Assembly (NCBI GenBank): GCA_039707465.1
Contig: CM077643.1
Span: forward strand, 329,409,419 to 329,473,418
Direction of reading: 5' to 3'
Length of the DNA stretch: 64,000 nucleotides
DNA from: Rhabdophis nuchalis
Lineage: Eukaryota > Chordata > Lepidosauria > Squamata > Natricidae
Shown: piece by piece, positions 1-14,835 of the stretch
Numbering within the stretch: the first letter of the stretch is position 1
How the letters are laid out: the number at the start of each line of letters is the position of its first letter
Program-made: the position numbers and the translations under genes
The notes under the pieces: generated by a model
What the model was told of the DNA's origin: nothing
The model's database searches: none
Seen by the model: only the letters and a program-made list of their open reading frames with translations

Positions 1-1301
<1,301 letters not shown>

Positions 1302-3503
1302 CTGCAATGAGAAGGGGAACATATTTTAGTTAACCTTACGTTCTAGTTCCTAATGGGATTTTTAAAAAATCGTTGGGAATCTTTCCACTTTCCAGTGCCA
1401 GAAATTTTTATCAAGGTTTGTTTCACAGACATTATTTTTCATACAGAAATGTATCACTAGGTTTCCTATATGTCACATATTGTTTTTAGTCACTGCTTCC
1501 AATACACCCTGCCCCCCCTAAAGCCCTCTTTAAAATGATTGCTTGTGTGAATGAAATAATGTTACTTTTCCCTACATCCAAATGGCAAAAGTGACGCCAT
1601 CCCAAGAACATCTTCAGATAAAGAATGACTGTTTCAAGAGACATTTTATTTGAAAATAATCAGAACTGATTGTACATTCAGTCCTGGTGTACAATTTCAG
1701 TGCCTAGAGAGAGGCCTGCTTGGCTTTTCCATGCAAAGATAACTTAAAAGGCCAGCCTTCTATGCCTTTTGTGCTCCTGAGGCATAGTTCATGGATGGTT
1801 CCTTTAGAAATGGAATGTATATTAGATAAATGACTATTTTAAAACTATCTCAATTTGCTAGTATATATGTTCATAAAATTATTGGGATTGTTTCATTATC
1901 ATCTCCCTTTATTGTTTACCATCTTGATTTGAAATAATTTTAATGGTGTTTATCATATACATTTGAATAGGTTTTTCAGAGTACTGTAAACCACCGTGTT
2001 TTTTCCCCCTAATTTAGTTTTATGCAAATAAAAACAAATAAATAAATCTAAAAGAAATTAGAACTGCATAAGTCTTCGCATATGTGAAAACCCATCATAC
2101 TATTCACTATCAGGATAAATAACATTATGCAAAGTGCTAAAATTAATCAAAAACAGTAAGTAATTTTTTCAATGAGATTTAAAAAAGTAAAGGAAGCATG
2201 GCCAAATATATTTATAGTTATATTATTTACTCACTATAAATCTCCTTACAAACTTATCTATCTATTCATTTATGGAGAATTCTGAGTAGATTATGCTTGG
2301 ACTGAAACGTGTGTTTCAGCAGCAACACCAGGTTGGATCTAGATCCAGGACATGTATGATACAAGCAGTAACTGCATCACGGTGTCTTAGCAATGTACAG
2401 CTATGAAGTAGTAAAAGAAAGGAAGGTGAGAAAGGATGGGAAGAGTGGATGGGTGGATTTTATGTTCATGACAGTGGAGGCAACAACAGTGAATAGCTAA
2501 TGGGAGGTAAGGAAAAAGAATGTGTAGGAAGATCATGGAGAGGACTGGGCAAGCCAACTAGGCAGACAACCAAAACAGTAGGAACCATGCTGCTGAAAAG
2601 AGGTAAGGAAAAGGCAGGCCCAAAACAATGGGGGATTGCCAACCATGTATGGATGAAGGAGAGGAGCTCCAACTTTGCCCTACTCACTCTCTAAAACCTC
2701 CTAAATTTGTTTCAGCTAGAAAAAAACAAGGTATTTGGGGTTTCTTTTTGGCTGGACACTTACCCAGAGTGGCCTGGCCAAACCTCCAAGCCCTGTTTGC
2801 TCTGTGCATGGAACAGAACATGTTTTCCATTGCATGCATCTCTCTCCTATCCTTCAAACGTTCTCATCTCTCTGTTTTTCAGAATCTCAGTTCAACCCAA
2901 CTATAATTTTCTTAAAATGTCAATGGAAAAGGGACCATTCCTTATAGAGGAATACAGCCACTTCAGCAGCAGCTTGTTACTTATTAGACTCAAACTTAAT
3001 AATAAAATAAATTTAATAAAATAAATAAATAAACAATGAATAGGGAAAGACAAAAGATGAAAAGCTGAAGAGAGAAAAACATAGAAAGAATAAAGGAGTA
3101 GATAGAAGTATGTATATGCACATGGCTGAATAACTGCTCTGTACAAGGAAGGGGATTGAAAGACTGAATGGTCTTGGAATGCAGATTGCAGAAAAGCATG
3201 ACAGTGACAGATGTCAGCCCATACTTAGAGAAAAAGAATTGTCAACTCAGAGAGATAGTGCTAGGGAAGCCCAAGTTGGTTAGGTTTCCTCAAGGCTGCT
3301 GGAGAGCAGACTGCCCTGTGTCACAGGCTAAGCTCTTAGAAAGGGAGCCAAACCAAGAAGAAAGGGGAGGAAAGGAAAAGTGGTTTCTTCCCCACCACCT
3401 TGGTGTGCCAAGCAACTAATAGAGACACAAAGTTTAACAGAAGAGCCTTCAAGAGACCAGAAAGGCTAAGCTGATTGTCAGCAGAAGTCAGCCACTGTAG
3501 TAG

Positions 3504-3600
3504 TTGTCTGTGTGTGTGTGTGTGAGAGAGAGAGAGTGGGGTGGGGTGGGGGAGACAGAGAGAAAGGGAGGGAGGGAGGGAGACAGAGAGAGAGAAGCAG
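3504..3600 (+). repeat. (TG)n/(AG)n purine-rich simple repeat
   Basis: A TG dinucleotide run passes into AG and GGGA repeats. The open frames across it in several phases are low-complexity by-products. Confidence 0.8.
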
Positions 3601-3946
3601 TGGAGCCTGGGAAAGTGCAGTGGGGAATGGGAGAAGCCTTTGGAGAAAGACATATACAGGCTCATGGGAAAGAAGAAGCAGAGCCAAGAATATGTGGTCA
3701 GAAGCCTCAATAAAGCCCAAAGAATTTGTGTGGCAGCATCCGGAAGCAGCTTAAAGGAGTCTGGATGCACAGCCTTGTTGTAGCTAGAATCATGAGTAGG
3801 GCTTAATTACGATTCCACGCATGAGACAGTTTCAAGCAGCACCAGAGAAAAGTGTTCTTTGAATTTGAGGGCTTGTAGTTGTTTAAGACAGGTAATCTTG
3901 AAAAATCCAATTTTAGTAAAGCTTACACATCAGTTTGAACATAGCA

Positions 3947-5250
3947 CAGAGGATCTTTCAAAGATCCTGGAGCACCAGGGAACTGCCATAGGACTGGAAA
4001 AGAGCTGATGTAGTTCCCATCTTCAAAAAAGAAAAAAAATAGATCTAGGAAACTACAGACGTATCAGCTTGACCTCAATATCAGGGAAGATTCTGGAAAA
4101 GATAATCAAGCAACAAATCAGCAAACACCTAGAAGCAAACAACCAAAAGCCAGATCATGCCAGACTAATCTTATTACATTTTTTGACAAACTGACAAAAT
4201 TAGTGGACCAGAGGAATGCTGTTGATATAATTTACTTGGACTTCAGTAAGGCATTTGATAAAGAAGATCATAACCTACTACTAGATAAAATAGAAAAACA
4301 TGGGTTAGACAGCATCACCACCAGATGGATTCGTAACTGGCTGACCAATCACACTCAATGTGTAGTCTTCAATGGAACGGCATCTACACGGAAGGACGTA
4401 TGCAGTGGGGTACCCCAAGGCTCTGTTTTAGGCATCTTCATCAATGATTTGGATGAGGGGATAGACGGGGAACTTGACAGACTGGAACAATGAAATTCAA
4501 TGGTGAAAAAAGTAAGGTTCTATATTTAAGCAAGAAAAACAAAATGCATAGGTACGGTATATGTGGTACCTTGCTCAATAGTAGTAACTGTGAGAGGAAT
4601 CTTGGAGTCCTAGTGGACAACCATTTAAATATGAGTCAGCAGTGTGCAGCAGCTGCCAAAAAAGCCAATACAGTTCTTGGCTGCATAAGCAGAGGGATAG
4701 AATCAAGGTTACGTGAAGCATTAATATCATTTTATAATGCCTTAGTAAGGCCACACTTGGAATACTTCATCCAGTTTTGGTTGCCATGAGTAAAAAAGAT
4801 GTGGAAACTCTAGAAAGAGTGCAGAGAAGAGCAACAAAGATGATTAGGGGACTGGAGGCTAAAACATATGAAGAATGGCTGCAGGAACTGGGCATGTCTA
4901 GTTTAATGAAAAGACGGACTAGGGGTGACATGATAGCAGTGTTCCAATATTTCAGGGGCTACCACAAAGAAGCGGTAGTCAAGCTATTCTCCAAAGCACC
5001 TGAGGGCAGGACAAGAAGCAATGGGTTAATCAAGGAGAGAAGCAACCTAAAACTAAGGAGAAATTTTCTGACAGTTAGAACAATTAATTAGTGGAACAAA
5101 TTGCCTCCAGAAGTTGTGAATACTCCAACACTGGAAGTTTTTAAGAAGATATTGGATAACCACTTGCCTGAAGTGGTGTAGGGTTTTCTGCCTAAACAAG
5201 GGGTTGTACTAGAAGACCTCCAAGGTCCCTTTCAACTCTGTTATTCCCAA
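3947..5250 (+). mobile_element. CR1-type LINE fragment, reverse transcriptase to 3' end, inactive
   Basis: Frames at 4203-4493, 4490-4789 and 4777-5091 read as consecutive parts of a non-LTR reverse transcriptase. YLDFSKAFD and GVPQGSVLG motifs are visible, followed by FNGEKSKVLYL and a C-terminal thumb and tail region. The segment upstream of 4203 continues the similarity but is broken by stops. The loop carrying the catalytic F/YADD aspartates, expected soon after GSVLG...INDLDEGI, is missing: the text jumps straight to the DRLEQ region. The 3' end carries the 'gacctccaaggtccctttca' tail that recurs in this window. Frame breaks and the missing active site make it dead. CR1 is a major LINE family of reptiles and birds. 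Confidence 0.9.
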
Positions 5251-6937
5251 GAGTTAGTAGATGCCAATCATATTTATTGCTTATTTTCTTAACCTTGGAA
5301 TTAACTTGCTATCTCAGGCAGACAGAAGACCCCAATTGCTGTCTATCAAAATATTTTCACAAAAGGAAGCTGAAATCATGGTGTTTTCCCCCCCAATCAG
5401 TTAGCATTCCATTAAAATTTATGTTAATAAATTGAATGCATTTTCTCTTTGATCAGGCATTTACATGGGGCATCTATAATTCTACTGTATCACTCAGACT
5501 CTAAGTTGAATTTAATTATTTAGAATAAATTTAATCATAGGTCTTTAAAGTGTCTAGTGCTTGATATTTTCAGTTTTCAAAAGCTTATTTCAAACTCTGA
5601 AAACATTCTGCAAATGCTTTAAATATATTGATAATTTAAATGAAAAACCAGTTTTTCATTTATTTTAGATTATGATTTTTTTGTCTCACAAAGAAGAACC
5701 AGGCTGGTAAAATTCTTCCCTTCTGTTTCTGGTTAAGCAAACCACAATTTCTTAGTATGTTTGAAATGTGATCAGCAGAAAGAGTATAATTTCCCCATCA
5801 CATATTTTGTCTGATTTCCTTTGACAGGAGTTACAACCAATTGTTCAGCACTCTTAAATGGTTACAATGACACTGAACAAAGGGACTTTTAACCTGACCT
5901 TGAAGTTTAGGCCATTGCAGCACTTCCAGTCATGTAAATAAAATTCAGGCACTTGCAACTATTTCACACATATGACCCGCTGCAGCATCCCACGCAATAA
6001 CCCTCAGAGTTATTGCTGACCTTCTCTGCCAGCTTCCCACAAGCAAAGTCAAAGGGGAAGCTTTCAGGGGAGGTCACAATATGCCTGGGGAGTTTCCCTC
6101 CACCCCAACATATCTTTGTTCTTGCACATTGTATAGCCTCTTTTCTCCTTCACTGGTTTGCACCCACCTGCACCTTCCTTCCCCAGCATCTCTGCACTTG
6201 TAGACAAGGCATCCCATAAGGCACTCCACACTCTCTTTCTCCAGCCTCTCGGTACTCATACACGCACTCTCTTTTCTTAACCTCTCTGCACTTGCATACA
6301 GGACCCTGCCCCTTCTTTCCCCACCCTCTTTCCACAGCCTCCCTGCACTTGATGTGCCTTATGGGATACCTTGTCTGCGTTTGTTCAATTTTACAGATTA
6401 CCAACTACCTTATGCATTCTTTAACACATTTAACTGCCACTGGCCAAATGAAATAAATAGTTTTAACAAGGAATTTCCAGCCATTACAAAGCCTTTCCAG
6501 GCTTGGTTCCACTTCTTCAAGGGAATGAGTTATCCTGTAAAATCTAAAACCGATCCTGATAACTTAGATCCCTGGTCTACTACTCACAGGTTTTTCTAAG
6601 GCCAAGTCAGACTGTCACTTTTTTCCTCATTTTGATTCTTTGCACTCCATGAATGCAGAATTTATAGCCTGGTTTTTATTATATAAATCAGAACAATATT
6701 TACTTTATCACCTCTCCCAATTTCCAATCTCTAGAGAGAAAACTTTGGGGGTCCTCTAATAATTTGCCTACCAAGTGAGAGACTCTGAAGCTAGAAAGGA
6801 TTCCCTTCTTAATTGAATGAATTTGCTCAGTAACAGTAGTATCCATATGTGCAGGTTAGGATGGATGATCTTGGGGATTCCATTCTCTTTTTCATTTCCC
6901 TTTTTCTTGAAGCAAGGAGTATGGTACCATAAAAACT

Positions 6938-7146
6938 GGTGATAGCAATAGCCCTTAGACTTATATGCTGCTTCACAGTGCTTTACAGCCTTCTCTAAGC
7001 AGTTTACAGAGTCAGCATATTGCTCCCAACAATTTGGATCCTCATTTTACCACAGAAGGATGGAAGGCTGAGTCAACCTTGAGCTGGTGAAATTCGAACT
7101 GCCAAAGTGCTGGCAGTTAGCAGAAGTAGCCTGCAGTACTGCATTC
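6938..7146 (-). mobile_element. Sauria-type SINE copy
   Basis: On the minus strand this copy reads from 'agaatgcagtactgcaggct' through 'gactcagccttccatccttc' to the tail 'aagtctaagggctattgcta'. It is the same family as 35148-35372 and 54796-56050. Such tRNA-derived SINEs are typical of squamates. Confidence 0.8.
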
Positions 7147-10100
7147 TAAGAGGGGATAACTTAAGTATTTGATTTAATGGAATGGTTAAATAGAGAAGAG
7201 GTAGCAGATGATGCATATGGGTCTTGCCTTTTGCCATTTCATCATAAACCCAAGCTAGCTATCTTGTTGCACAAAAGAAATTGGCAGCTGCAGAGAGAAG
7301 CAGTACTTAGTAGAAAGAGATAAGATAGGGATCAATGACTGAAAGAGTCTGCAAAGATAAACTTGTCCATTGTCTCTTTACCCTTTGAAGTGGAAGAGAT
7401 CAAATTGCCCCAAAGAGACAGACAGAAACTGTACGTTTTAGTCGGAAGAACACAATTCAGCTATTGTTTTATTTTAATACACACACACACACACACACAC
7501 ACTACTTTGGTCAGTCTTTTGGAGATTTATAGAAGTCAGAAAAAGTAAGACTGCAAGCTAAAGAGACTGAGGAGGAGAGGAAATATCAATTATTATTATT
7601 GTTCTGACCCTGAAACAATAGGCTCCTATTACCACGGAGATGGAGTAATAGGGAGAAAATATCTACTGTACTAAGTTACGAAGTGGGATGAGGATGATGA
7701 TTCTGATCCTTGTAGACACACAGAATGGCTGGAGTAAAGAATGAAGAGGATGTTATGTTGGGAGTTGAAAATATAAGTTTCTCAGGCTAGAGATGTCAGG
7801 TATGTCAATAACCAACTGTCACTTACTTTCACAACCAAACTCTGGGCAAAATTAAATTATGAAAAGAATGGAAGAAGCACTAGAATCTATACTATTATAG
7901 TGATTATAAGAATATAGTCATACCTGCATTTGACAAAGAATTCTTATCTAGCCATGCAGGGCTGGGTGTCTGAGAGCTTTAAATGAAATATGAGCTTAGA
8001 GCCAAGCTTAGTCAAATGCCTGGAAATTCTGCCGAGAACTTGCCAATGCATATTTCCCCTTTTCAGAGAGGCATGCATTGAATTTCTCTTTGCTATTGGA
8101 CAAGAACAAACTCTTACCCATAAGATATAAGAAACATATTTATAAATCTTATAATAGTAAAGAAATCCTTGAAACGTATAAACTTAAATTTATTGAAGAA
8201 TGTGTTATTTAATTTCCCCCCCAAATAAGGTCAATATTAATAAATCAGAATGCTGAGCACATAATCAGTAATTAAGAGGACAGAAAATGAAAATAACTGC
8301 ATATCAGCTGTATTTAGCATTTACTGTATCTAGAACATAGTTGCTTTAATTGAATTCCCACCCTCCCCCATGAAAAGTTGGAGCAAGCAACTTTACTACT
8401 TGAGTTGGCAGAATTATGACAGATGTACATAAGCATTTTACATTCCTTCAATGGTGAAAAGGCTGAATAAACTAGAAAAGCATATATATACAGTATAAAG
8501 ATCAATTCATATTTACTTGGAAGTATGTGCTGTGAGTTTAATACCACCTATTTTTTATTGCATTTTTAAAATTTAACAAGAAGAAAATTGGCTCTGCTTC
8601 TCTGAGAACCAGATTTGAATAAAAACAGTTTCAACTCAATTTAAACTCTTAACACTTTGAAAAAAGGTGTGATGAATTTCAATGTTCTGTGAGAGCACAG
8701 CATTGACACCTCAAAAATCTAGTATCTCTAAGTTCTATTGTAAGCACTGGATAAGCATACCATATTTTGCTTTTTATTTCTAAATACACATTCAAAATTA
8801 TCTTTCTCTTTCATAGTGCTGCTTCTGGTTGAATATACATGAAAGTGCAGAGCTGTAAATAAAATGAAGTTCACCTTTAAATTGAAAAATACCTGACAGG
8901 CTATACATACTGTGTCAATAGCTTCAACCCGGGGTATCAAGAACAGAAGACACCAAGAAACAAACTTTCACAACTCTTACTAGAGCTTCTTGACAAGACT
9001 TTAAGAGGCCAAAGATACTCCTTTTCAGATGTTCCACTTTATAAGGACCTTAATGAATATTCTGAAATCCTAAATTGCAACTAGACTGCAATTGCTCTAA
9101 AGAGGCTGATTTATACTTATTTGAAATTCTGCATGTGGTTGCTTTCTTTTTTTCTTTAGATGTACTTCTACAGCCGATATCATTAATTTTTAGACTATGC
9201 TCATTTGCTTAGACTAGGTTAATTTATACTTACCTGCCAACAATAGAATTCCGATTTATAGTAAAACTAAAGTGGGTCCTAAACAAGCAACACATGCCAA
9301 TCCCTGTCCTATAAGGTTCAAGGAAGGAGTAGTAGTTTGTGGTAGCAGACTTTTGTAAAGAAAGAGTCTTTCACTATGAGAATTCAGACATTTCCATAAT
9401 ATAATGTTCAATAACATTAATGAAATACATATTTTCTATGCATCACAAAATAATTCATTTATTAATTTAATGCGTAGTTCAACCATATGTTTAAGTAGGG
9501 CTACTAGATCTGGGATGCAAACATCTGGATGATTACCAATGGGAACAAAGTGTGCCACTTTGCTACCATGTACTAAACATCTGGGTTTTGCAGCTGATAT
9601 CTGGTTTACTTTCTATTTTACTTTCTATGTTTTATCCTGAAAGTTCATAGACAGTTTTAAGATTCTTCTGATAATGTCTATCTTAGTCTTTTAATAAGTT
9701 TTTAACTCATTAAATGATCATTTTTGTATAGTATTTAATTTATATGGTCATTTAATTTTTTAATTTGAATGTCAATCTGGTAATTACTGGCCAGAAATGA
9801 AAAATATTTTTGCAAATATAAACGGATGAAATTATTTAACAATATTGAGAAGCTGCCCTAATCCAATTCATTCTGAAAGGAGGAAACAAATGTTATTGTT
9901 TTAGATGCTACATTGTTTAGTTTTGGTGTGCAGAGAAACAAATGTCACAGGGGATCCAACAGATCATCAGTAACAAATTTATGACCTAGAATCAGAATTC
10001 TGAATTTCTGATTCCAGCTAAAAATAAAGGAAATAATTTCTTTTGAATGATCTTCAGATACTCTGCCAATATTTGAGTTAAATATTTATGTGTACCATTC

Positions 10101-10227
10101 ACATCTGAATTTGAACTGATAGTCTACAAAACATGCTGTTTTGGAACTTTTAAGTCAGCAATTACTGTGTCACTGATCAAGACAAAGTGATCAAATTTCA
10201 CTTCCTGTAGAGCCTATTGGTCTAGAA

Positions 10228-10431
10228 CCGTGATAGCGAACCTATGGCACGTGTGCCACAGGTGACATGCAGTGCCCTCTCTGTGGGCACACGAGCCATC
10301 GCCCCAGTTCAGCTCCACCATGCATGCACGCATGCCTCCCACCTGCCAACTGGTCTTCGGGTCTCATGCATATTGCATTCATGCGTGCGCATGCTTTGGC
10401 CACTTGGTCCAGAAAAGGTTATCCACCATTG
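10228..10431. mobile_element. Short hAT-type element, upstream of a stacked pair
   Basis: It starts CCGTGATAGCGAACCTATGG, a degraded form of the CAGTGATGGCGAACC end seen at 26469 and 47938, and finishes near ATCCACCATTG. The 8-bp GTCTAGAA flanks it at 10220-10227 and 10432-10439. An 8-bp duplication of NTCTAGAN form is usual for hAT elements. There is no transposase. Confidence 0.8.
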
Positions 10432-10439
10432 GTCTAGAA

Positions 10440-10545
10440 CAGGGGTCTGCAAAGTCGGCTCTTTTAAGACTGGTGGACTTCAACTCCCAGAACTCTGGGA
10501 GTTGAAGTCCACCAGTCTTAAAAGAGCCGACTTTGCAGACCCCTG
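10440..10545. mobile_element. 106-bp near-perfect foldback hAT MITE
   Basis: The whole element is an inverted repeat: CAGGGGTCTGCAAAGTCGGC at the left is mirrored at the right end, with the centre at about 10492. It is flanked by GTCTAGAA at 10432-10439 and 10546-10553, sharing the first of these with the element to its left. Confidence 0.9.
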
Positions 10546-12992
10546 GTCTAGAAGAATGAGTTCCCAGAAATCATATCTATTTTGCTTGATTTTTCAGCAG
10601 AGGTGAGGCTGACCTTGGCAAGCAGACTGCAACAACAATCCCTTACCATGTTTCACTATCTCTCAGACATTACTGAAATGAGGTTATAGTTCTCCTTCTA
10701 AAGCCTAATGTACTTTGTAAGCATTCATGTAGGTAACCTTTTTATTTCCAGTTTTTTTAATAGAATAATTAGGGAGAAAGGTTTGTGCTTCATTTAAGAC
10801 ATTCATTGCAGTGCAGTCATGCAAAGAGATTTCAGGTCCATCTGTTTCTGTGGTTCTGCTTACTGCTAGATCCTATCTTCCCTTGTTTCATGCTGTTGTT
10901 TCCTTAATCACAGACTAGATTCACATACTAAGTTATACAATAATAGTTTGTCAAATAGAATTGCTTATAGAATTGCTTATAAACATAATACTGTATACTA
11001 AATCAAAACCAAACAAACCATTGGTTTGACTATACATATGTAGGCTACAATGTGTCATGGGAAAGAAGTAACAGAGACATTAGTTCAAATCATGTGAATA
11101 CAATAAAGATAACCATGCAACTAAAATCAATGCCCTTTTGGCATAAGTGAATCACAAGTGAATGGGAGCATTGTTGCTGTTTACATTAAATTAATATGAA
11201 GCTATGACACTGAAATACACTCTAAATATTAGCCAAGCACTGGTATATTCTTTTACCTAAATGAAAGATTAGAAAAAGATAATACCTTTTGGGGAAAATG
11301 CATCAATTGCGAAAGTTAGAGAACCTTAGAGGAAGAATTATGTGATTAAATATTCAACATAAAGATTAAATAGAATTATGGAATATCCTTGATTGGATGT
11401 CTTCTGATGGTTGAGATAGTGAAAGCCATTTCTGAGCTACTGACTAAGGTGAAGGTAATGAAAGGTTTCTTAATGTTTCTCTGTAGCTATGCTAGGTCAT
11501 AGCATAACCATCTAACTTGACCAAGAAGTGACAAAACTTTTTATGACAGCTGAGTCATTGTAGTGATCAAAGTAAAAAGGACCTGAGATAACTCAGGCAA
11601 TCCAATTTAGGTCACTTACATGCTTATCAAACTATGCAAGAGATGATGCGTATAATTATGCTGAAATATCCCCTCATTATTCTGTTGCCAACTGCAATTT
11701 ATTGAAGTAATATAGCTGTTTTGTGAGACAGAAAGGAATAAAAGTTGATTCATTCAAGCAGATATAACAAATGCAATTCTGCAAGTGTTCCTGAAAATGA
11801 ATCCTTCCTGACTGCTTTTAGAATTTATCCAATCAGAGAATTTAGAGATACTAATATCAGTTCATTACTGTTGTGGGGAAAAGAGCCAGCTGTTAAATGT
11901 GTGAGTAACAAGAACCAAGAGGCAACCAAACAAGACAATGAAGCAGATAACAATTTACACTCCCTAATGACAGATCAGCTCTTAGCAAGACAGAGTTCAA
12001 GTAAACACAATATGCATTTTGAGTATTCAGCTGCTATCTCTGAACAAGAGCTGATTAGCTGTTTTAGTAACAGTGTCATAGGAAGAACAAATACTGTGGT
12101 GGAATTAAGGTGTCAACCAAACCAATACTCCTATTCCCAAGAAGCTCCAAACTATGCAAATTGGCATAGTTGAATTTCAATCAATACCACAAAGCAAATG
12201 ATCAGAGATGAAGGAATTCATGATGAAATTGAATTGATGAAAGAATTGGCAGTTAGCAAATGATACTTGAACTTCTGCAAATCTTTACATTTGATCTTGT
12301 CTCCCTCTGGTTCTCCATTAGCTTATATTAGGAATTTGACCTAGGGGATTTTTGGTGAGGAGATGGTGTCCTCTTTCTGTGTTGGTATGAAGGTGGTCAA
12401 AAGATCAGTTAGTGCTTGGATGAGAGACAACATGAATGTTGTTTTGTGACAGTTAGTGCCCCTGGAGGGCCATCCTTGCTTGGTGCCAATGTCATTTGTT
12501 GGGAGGGGCAGAAATAAAATAGTGTTATTATATTTATGCAATCAATTACAATTAAACAACAAACTATACACTGACCATTTGGCTTTATAATGCCTCTCTA
12601 TAAATCAAACTTTTTTAAAGGCACAGAGATGACAAATTTCATTTAGCCAATATATACATATTATTTCAGGAATAATCATTTTTTTCATGATAGTCCAGAC
12701 ATAATGTGAGGTTGCTCATAAAATAATGCAATACATTAATATGTTTAAATCCTGTTCTTGCAAAAACATGGGTTTCTTCCCATTTATTACATTTCCAGTC
12801 ACCAACCTTTTCTGAATTTCCACTGAGAAATCCAATATATCTACAAAATACTCTTTTTAAGAACTTGGCTTTTAAATCACATGAAACATAGAATGTTTTT
12901 GAGGTATTCTACATTGGCGTTCAGGATAATAATTAGTAATATTGAATAGTGGATTTGATTTCTATAAATAACTTTTCCAATACACTTTAGGC

Positions 12993-14691
12993 CAGGCATG
13001 TCCAAAGTCCGGCCCGGGGGCCATTTGCGGCCCGGGGGTCGGTTTAATACGGCCCTCCAACAGCCCTCCCTGCTCTGTGTAAATGTGGTCCTCCCTTCCT
13101 CCCTCTGTCTCTGGGGCTGTGTGGCTGGGAGGGAGGTGGACGGAGGTTACGGACGCCTCCTCCCGCAGCAGGCGAGGGAGCAGACGGGGTGAGCACCCAA
13201 GGCTACCGTCATCTTAAGCACCACCAAGGCTGTCGCCCGGCAGGGGCGTCAGGCAGGGAAGCCAGTCGCGCCTCCATCGCTGCACGTTCTGGGGCTGCGA
13301 AGCTGGGAGAGAGGTGAACGCGCGGTCCCAGAACATCTGCTTGGTGCCTGCCGGAGGGAGCCGCGATGGAGATGCGACCGGCTTCCCTGCCTGCGTCAGG
13401 CAGGGAAGCTGGTCGCGTCTCCATCGCTGCTCCCTCCGGCGGGCACCACGGCGTTCACCTCCCTCCCAGCCACGCAGCCCCAGAACGTGCAGCTCCCGCT
13501 GCACAAGGTCGCCTGGCAGGGGCATCAGGCAGGGAAGATGGACGCGCGGCCTCAGAACATAAGCCGTGGTGCCTGCCGGAGGGAGCCGCGATGGAGACGC
13601 GACCGGCTTCCCTGCCTGACGCCCCTGCCGGGCGACAGCCTCGGTGGTGCTTAACATCATGGTAGCCTTCGGTGCTCACTCCGCCTGCTCCCTCGCCCGC
13701 TGCGGGAGGAGGCGTCCGTAACCTCCGGCATACCGGCCCTTCTGCTGCTTCCCGGGGTGGGGGAGGAGAGGGGAGAGAGGGAGTGACTGACAGACACAGA
13801 GAGAGACAGAAGGGGAGGGAGGGAAAGACAGAGAGAGAGACAGAGACAGAGAGAAAGAGAGGGAGGGAGAGAGACGGAGAGAGACACAGATAGAGAATGA
13901 CACAGGGAGGGATTAAATCAGAGACAGACGGGGAAAGAGGGAGAGACAGACATACAGAGAGAGGGAGGGAGGGAGAGAATCAGAGAGAGTGACACACACA
14001 GAGACAGGGAGAGACAGAGAGAGGGAGGGAGAGACAGATAGAGACTGATTGAGTGAAAGACAGACAGACACACACACAGAGTGACAGAGAGAAAGAGAGA
14101 AAGAGAAAGAGAGAAAGAAAGAAAAAGAGAAAGAGAGAGAAAGAAAGAGAAAGAAAGAGAGAGAGAGAAAGGGAAAGAAAGAAAGAGTGAAAGAGAGAGA
14201 AAGAAAGAGACAGAAAGAAAGAGAGAGAGAGAGAAAGAAAAAAAGAGAAAGAGAGAGAAATGGAGAGAGAGAGAGAGGAAGAAAGAGAGAGAGTGAGAGA
14301 GAAAGGGAGACAGAAAGAAAGAGAAAAAGAGAGAGAGAAAGAGATAGAGAGAAAGAAAGAGAGAGAGAGAGAAAGAAAGACAGAAAGAAAGAGAAAAAGA
14401 GAGAGAAAGAAAGAGAGAAAGAGCGAGAGAAATGGAGAGAGAGAGAGGAAGAAAGAGAGAAAGAGGTAAGTTTTTTTAAAAATTTATTTTCAATACATTG
14501 TGAAAACTCAACTGTCAGTTGATCTTAATGTTATGAAATGAAAAGTATGTCATTTGCAATTAACCTGGCATAAAATAATTTATTTGCATTTAATTGTAAT
14601 GGTTCAAAGAATGTTCGGAAAAATGTTCGGCCCTCCACCATGTTCACTTCATCCAATCTGGCCCTCTTTGAAAAAAGTTTGGACACCACTG
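12993..14691 (+). mobile_element. hAT-like non-autonomous element, copy 1 of an inverted pair
   Basis: It begins CAGGCATGTCCAAAGTCCGG and ends TTTGGACACCACTG. The interior holds a GC-rich part with its own short inverted repeats (about 13050-13740), then a long purine tract of GA/GAAA units (about 13760-14466). No transposase can be read, and the open frames are low-complexity. Flanks are CTTTAGGC on the left (12985-12992) and GTATAGGT on the right (14692-14699), which do not match each other. See the finding on exchanged duplications. Confidence 0.85.
13760..14466 (+). repeat. Long GA/GAAA purine tract
   Basis: This is about 700 bp of almost pure purine on the plus strand, made of gagaga and gaaaga units. 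A complementary pyrimidine tract sits at about 15060-15740. Long open frames across both are by-products of the missing T residues. Confidence 0.9.
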
Positions 14692-14699
14692 GTATAGGT

Positions 14700-14827
14700 T
14701 ATAGGTTGTAGTAAAGATGGGGGGAAATTCTGAAGTGATTTATCTTGGCCTGTTTTTTTTACATCTCAAAACCCTGGCATTTTAACAGGGGTGTGTAGAC
14801 TTTTTATATCTACTGTATCTTCCTTGT
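14700..14827. other. Spacer between the inverted hAT-like copies
   Basis: This is 128 bp of unique sequence. Its right part resembles, in reverse orientation, the end of a Tc1-type element ('aaaaagtctacacacccctg'). That resemblance is from memory and tentative. Confidence 0.5.
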
Positions 14828-14835
14828 GCCTAAAG

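Noticed and set aside
11745..12173. 142-codon open frame
   Set aside because: Complete frame with mixed composition, but I recognise no family, no splice structure and no neighbouring support. In 23 kb of intron, one frame of this size by chance is expected.
13209..13665. GC-rich frames of up to 148 codons on both strands, repeated at 15815-16280
   Set aside because: They lie inside the hAT-like element, contain short inverted repeats, and overlap on opposite strands. None resembles a transposase.
14081..14522. Long Arg/Glu/Lys-rich open frames in the purine tract
   Set aside because: They arise because GA/GAAA arrays lack stop codons. The same is true in the mirrored copy at 14986-15457 and in the Ser/Leu-rich frame at 15016-15837. 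No start context, splice signals or conserved domain.
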